DNA of 42,538 nt, taken from positions 1-42,538 of the forward strand of contig JAKLPS010000028.1 of NCBI GenBank assembly GCA_022013695.1, in the 5' to 3' direction. This DNA comes from Weeksellaceae bacterium (GTDB taxonomy: Bacteria; Bacteroidota; Bacteroidia; Flavobacteriales; Weeksellaceae). Shown here piece by piece: positions 41,001-42,538 of this stretch (position 1 is the first letter of the stretch; each line of letters starts with the position of its first letter). The notes under the pieces are model-generated. The model saw only the letters and a program-made list of their open reading frames with translations. It was not told the origin of the DNA and searched no databases. Both the position numbers and the translations under genes were made by a program.

Positions 41001-42410
41001 TTAAAATTTTATACTGTAACCTATAGACACTACCGAAGGTGTTGGATAGAGATCCAAATTAACGCCATCATTATTAACCTCTGGGTTCATCAAGTTTTTA
41101 CTTCTTGTCCACATATACGGTCTATCCGCTGTGAGCGAAAATCTCATTTCTGGAACGCCGTCAGTTTTCAAGGTATAACCTACCTGGATATTTTGGACCC
41201 TGAAGAAATCACCTTTTTGCAACCAGAAGTCGGAAAGTTTTTGATTGTTCCAACTTTGACGGTAACCTTCGGAAGAAACATACTCATTGGTAGTTCCCTC
41301 TCCGTGCCAACGGTTGATTGCAAAATCTGCGTCCACGTTTCTTCCTGTGGTTCTGATAACCTCTGCACGGGCTCTATTAAGAATTACGTTACCTCCTTGC
41401 CCGTAAAATGCTACTGAAAGGTCCCAAGTTTTGTAATTCACTGCAATGGATCCTCCATAATAATAAGTTGGAACCGGAGCACCAAGATATGTTCTGTCAC
41501 TATCATCAATCTTCCCATCTCCATTCAAATCTTTATATTTGAAATAGCCAGGTTTTACAGTTCCGGCACCCTGATTCGTATTGGCATAGACTGCGGTTGG
41601 ATCTGCATTGACTTCTGCTTGATTTTGATAAACACCATCGAGTACGTAACCGTAGAACACATCAATTGGTTGACCAACAACTAAGCGTTGAGGAAAATCT
41701 CCCGATCCTCTTGCGATAAATGCCTGATTGTATAGATCGGTGATTTCATTTTTGACTTGGCTAAAATTGCCGCTGATGCTGTAGCCCCAATTTTCGCCTA
41801 TTTTGTCTCTCCAGCCAGCAGAAATTTCGTAACCTCTATTTCTCATCGTGCCAACATTTTTGTAGCTTACTTCGCTGCCTATGTTTGGAAATACTGGAAT
41901 TACCAAACTTTTTGTATCTTTTATAAAGTAATCAGCTTCTAAAGTAAGGCGTCTATTTAAAAATTCTGATGACAAGCCGACGTTGGTCTCTTCAGTATAT
42001 TCCCTTTGTACATCATCCTGATAAGTCGTAAACTGAAAAGCGGGAACAAAAGTGTCTGCAAATACAGAATTAACCGGGAATGCCGTGCTTGGTCTGCTGT
42101 TATTAATACCGTCATTAGCTAATCGTCCCCATCCACCTCTGAATTTCAAAAGATTAATCCAGCTTACATTCTTTAAAAAAGATTCTTCTGAGACCACCCA
42201 GCTTAAACCCACAGCTGGAAGGTTGAATGTTTTTTGATTGGGGTATTTATTGGAACCTTCATTTCTAAGTGTTCCATAAACAATGTATCGGTCTTTAAAT
42301 TTGTATGATAGTCTTCCGAAGTAAGATGTTCTGTAATATCTATAAGGAGCACCTTCCGAGGTAAACCTTCCGGCCTCAGCAGTATTATTGATATACCACC
42401 TGTTGTGCAT
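41001..42410 (-). pseudogene. SusC/RagA TonB-dependent transporter, 3' part, disrupted by IS
   Basis: The remaining 469 residues are the C-terminal half of a SusC-family beta-barrel: blocks RTSYFGRLSYKFKDRYIVYG, WGYSISGNFSQVKNEITDLY, GYFKYKDLNGDGKIDDSDRTYLG and a C-terminal aromatic strand ending SIGYSIKF. Full SusC proteins are about 1000 residues with an N-terminal plug and carboxypeptidase-like domain, absent here. The frame is open up to the Met codon at 42410, but the codon directly before it is TAA, and transposase sequence starts within 80 bases. So an insertion has cut the gene; the missing 5' part presumably lies beyond the element. Start at 42410 is internal, not genuine. Confidence 0.85.
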
Positions 42411-42538
42411 TTAGGAATTAAATAAAAAAGAGATTGTTCAATTGGATAAAAATCCGTATATTTAATTGATTATCAAGTAATTAAATAAATGAACAATCTT
42501 ACTCAAAACTACAAAATTATTTTAAAAGAATTGACAAA
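42411..42538 (+). mobile_element. Left end of an insertion sequence in susC
   Basis: From just after the susC break to the window edge the sequence is AT-rich and leads into a transposase gene on the opposite strand to susC. A TTG (42435-42437), 20 bases, TATATTTA (42458-42465) resembles a promoter for that gene. A perfect inverted repeat (42432-42441 with 42490-42499) spans the region. The exact terminal repeat and target duplication cannot be set because the right end is outside the window. Confidence 0.6.
42489..42538 (+). CDS. Transposase, N-terminal 16 residues (partial), possibly IS982 family
   Basis: The ORF begins MNNLTQNYKIILKELT and runs off the window. The start with MNNL and a following short amphipathic helix resembles IS982-family transposases of flavobacteria such as Riemerella, from memory; with 16 residues the family is only a suggestion. 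The ATG falls in the second arm of a 10-bp inverted repeat. Confidence 0.5.
   Translation, partial: MNNLTQNYKIILKELT

Noticed and set aside
42408-42538. Treating 42410 as the natural start of a short SusC protein
   Set aside because: The sequence begins mid-barrel, lacks signal peptide, plug and TonB-box regions, and the codon before the Met is a stop next to transposase DNA. A truncated gene is the better reading.

Overview
The window looks like a chromosomal segment of a Bacteroidota bacterium of the Chryseobacterium / Weeksellaceae type. Evidence seen in the sequence: many start regions carry the Bacteroidota promoter core TAnnTTTG; Shine-Dalgarno sequences are largely absent; the gene products (fused SecDF, DUF4290 protein, alpha-E/ATP-grasp/transglutaminase trio, SusC/SusD pair) are typical of that phylum. 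The genus is an inference.

Layout. 1-1900 is accessory DNA: a decayed tyrosine-recombinase gene fused to an IS91-type transposase fragment, then a lone lipoprotein gene between two imperfect inverted-repeat modules, then more hairpins. 1951-9612 is central metabolism: a short GT35-like alpha-glucan phosphorylase homologue that lacks the usual PLP lysine, the glyoxylate shunt pair (malate synthase and isocitrate lyase) with a divergent RamB/ScfR-type regulator and two matching palindromes between them, comF and upp. 9613-14660 holds der, a haem-binding protein, a DCC thiol-oxidoreductase, a DUF4290 protein and murA (Asp at the fosfomycin-target Cys position). 14717-15221 is a NIL-domain gene behind a long structured leader with an intrinsic terminator, a candidate undescribed riboswitch. 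15247-19647 carries a C92-type lipoprotein, an aminotransferase, a lipoprotein, murB and proC. 19661-23582 is a VanZ protein and the transglutaminase / alpha-E / circularly permuted ATP-grasp cluster. 23826-31868 holds the (p)ppGpp synthetase/hydrolase, a 36-residue basic protein, YihY, RlmH, PAP2, TatA and SecDF.

32098-42410 is a polysaccharide utilisation locus on the minus strand: susC (truncated), susD, a LamG surface lipoprotein, two PF10091 (GH144-like) enzymes, a GxSxG esterase and a GH3 beta-glucosidase. The enzyme set suggests beta-1,2-glucan as substrate. At the right edge susC is broken by an insertion sequence whose transposase begins at 42489.

Two copies of a ~120-145 bp intergenic repeat (9851 and 35291) share a hairpin whose arms differ between copies by compensating changes. 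No tRNA, rRNA or CRISPR array was seen.
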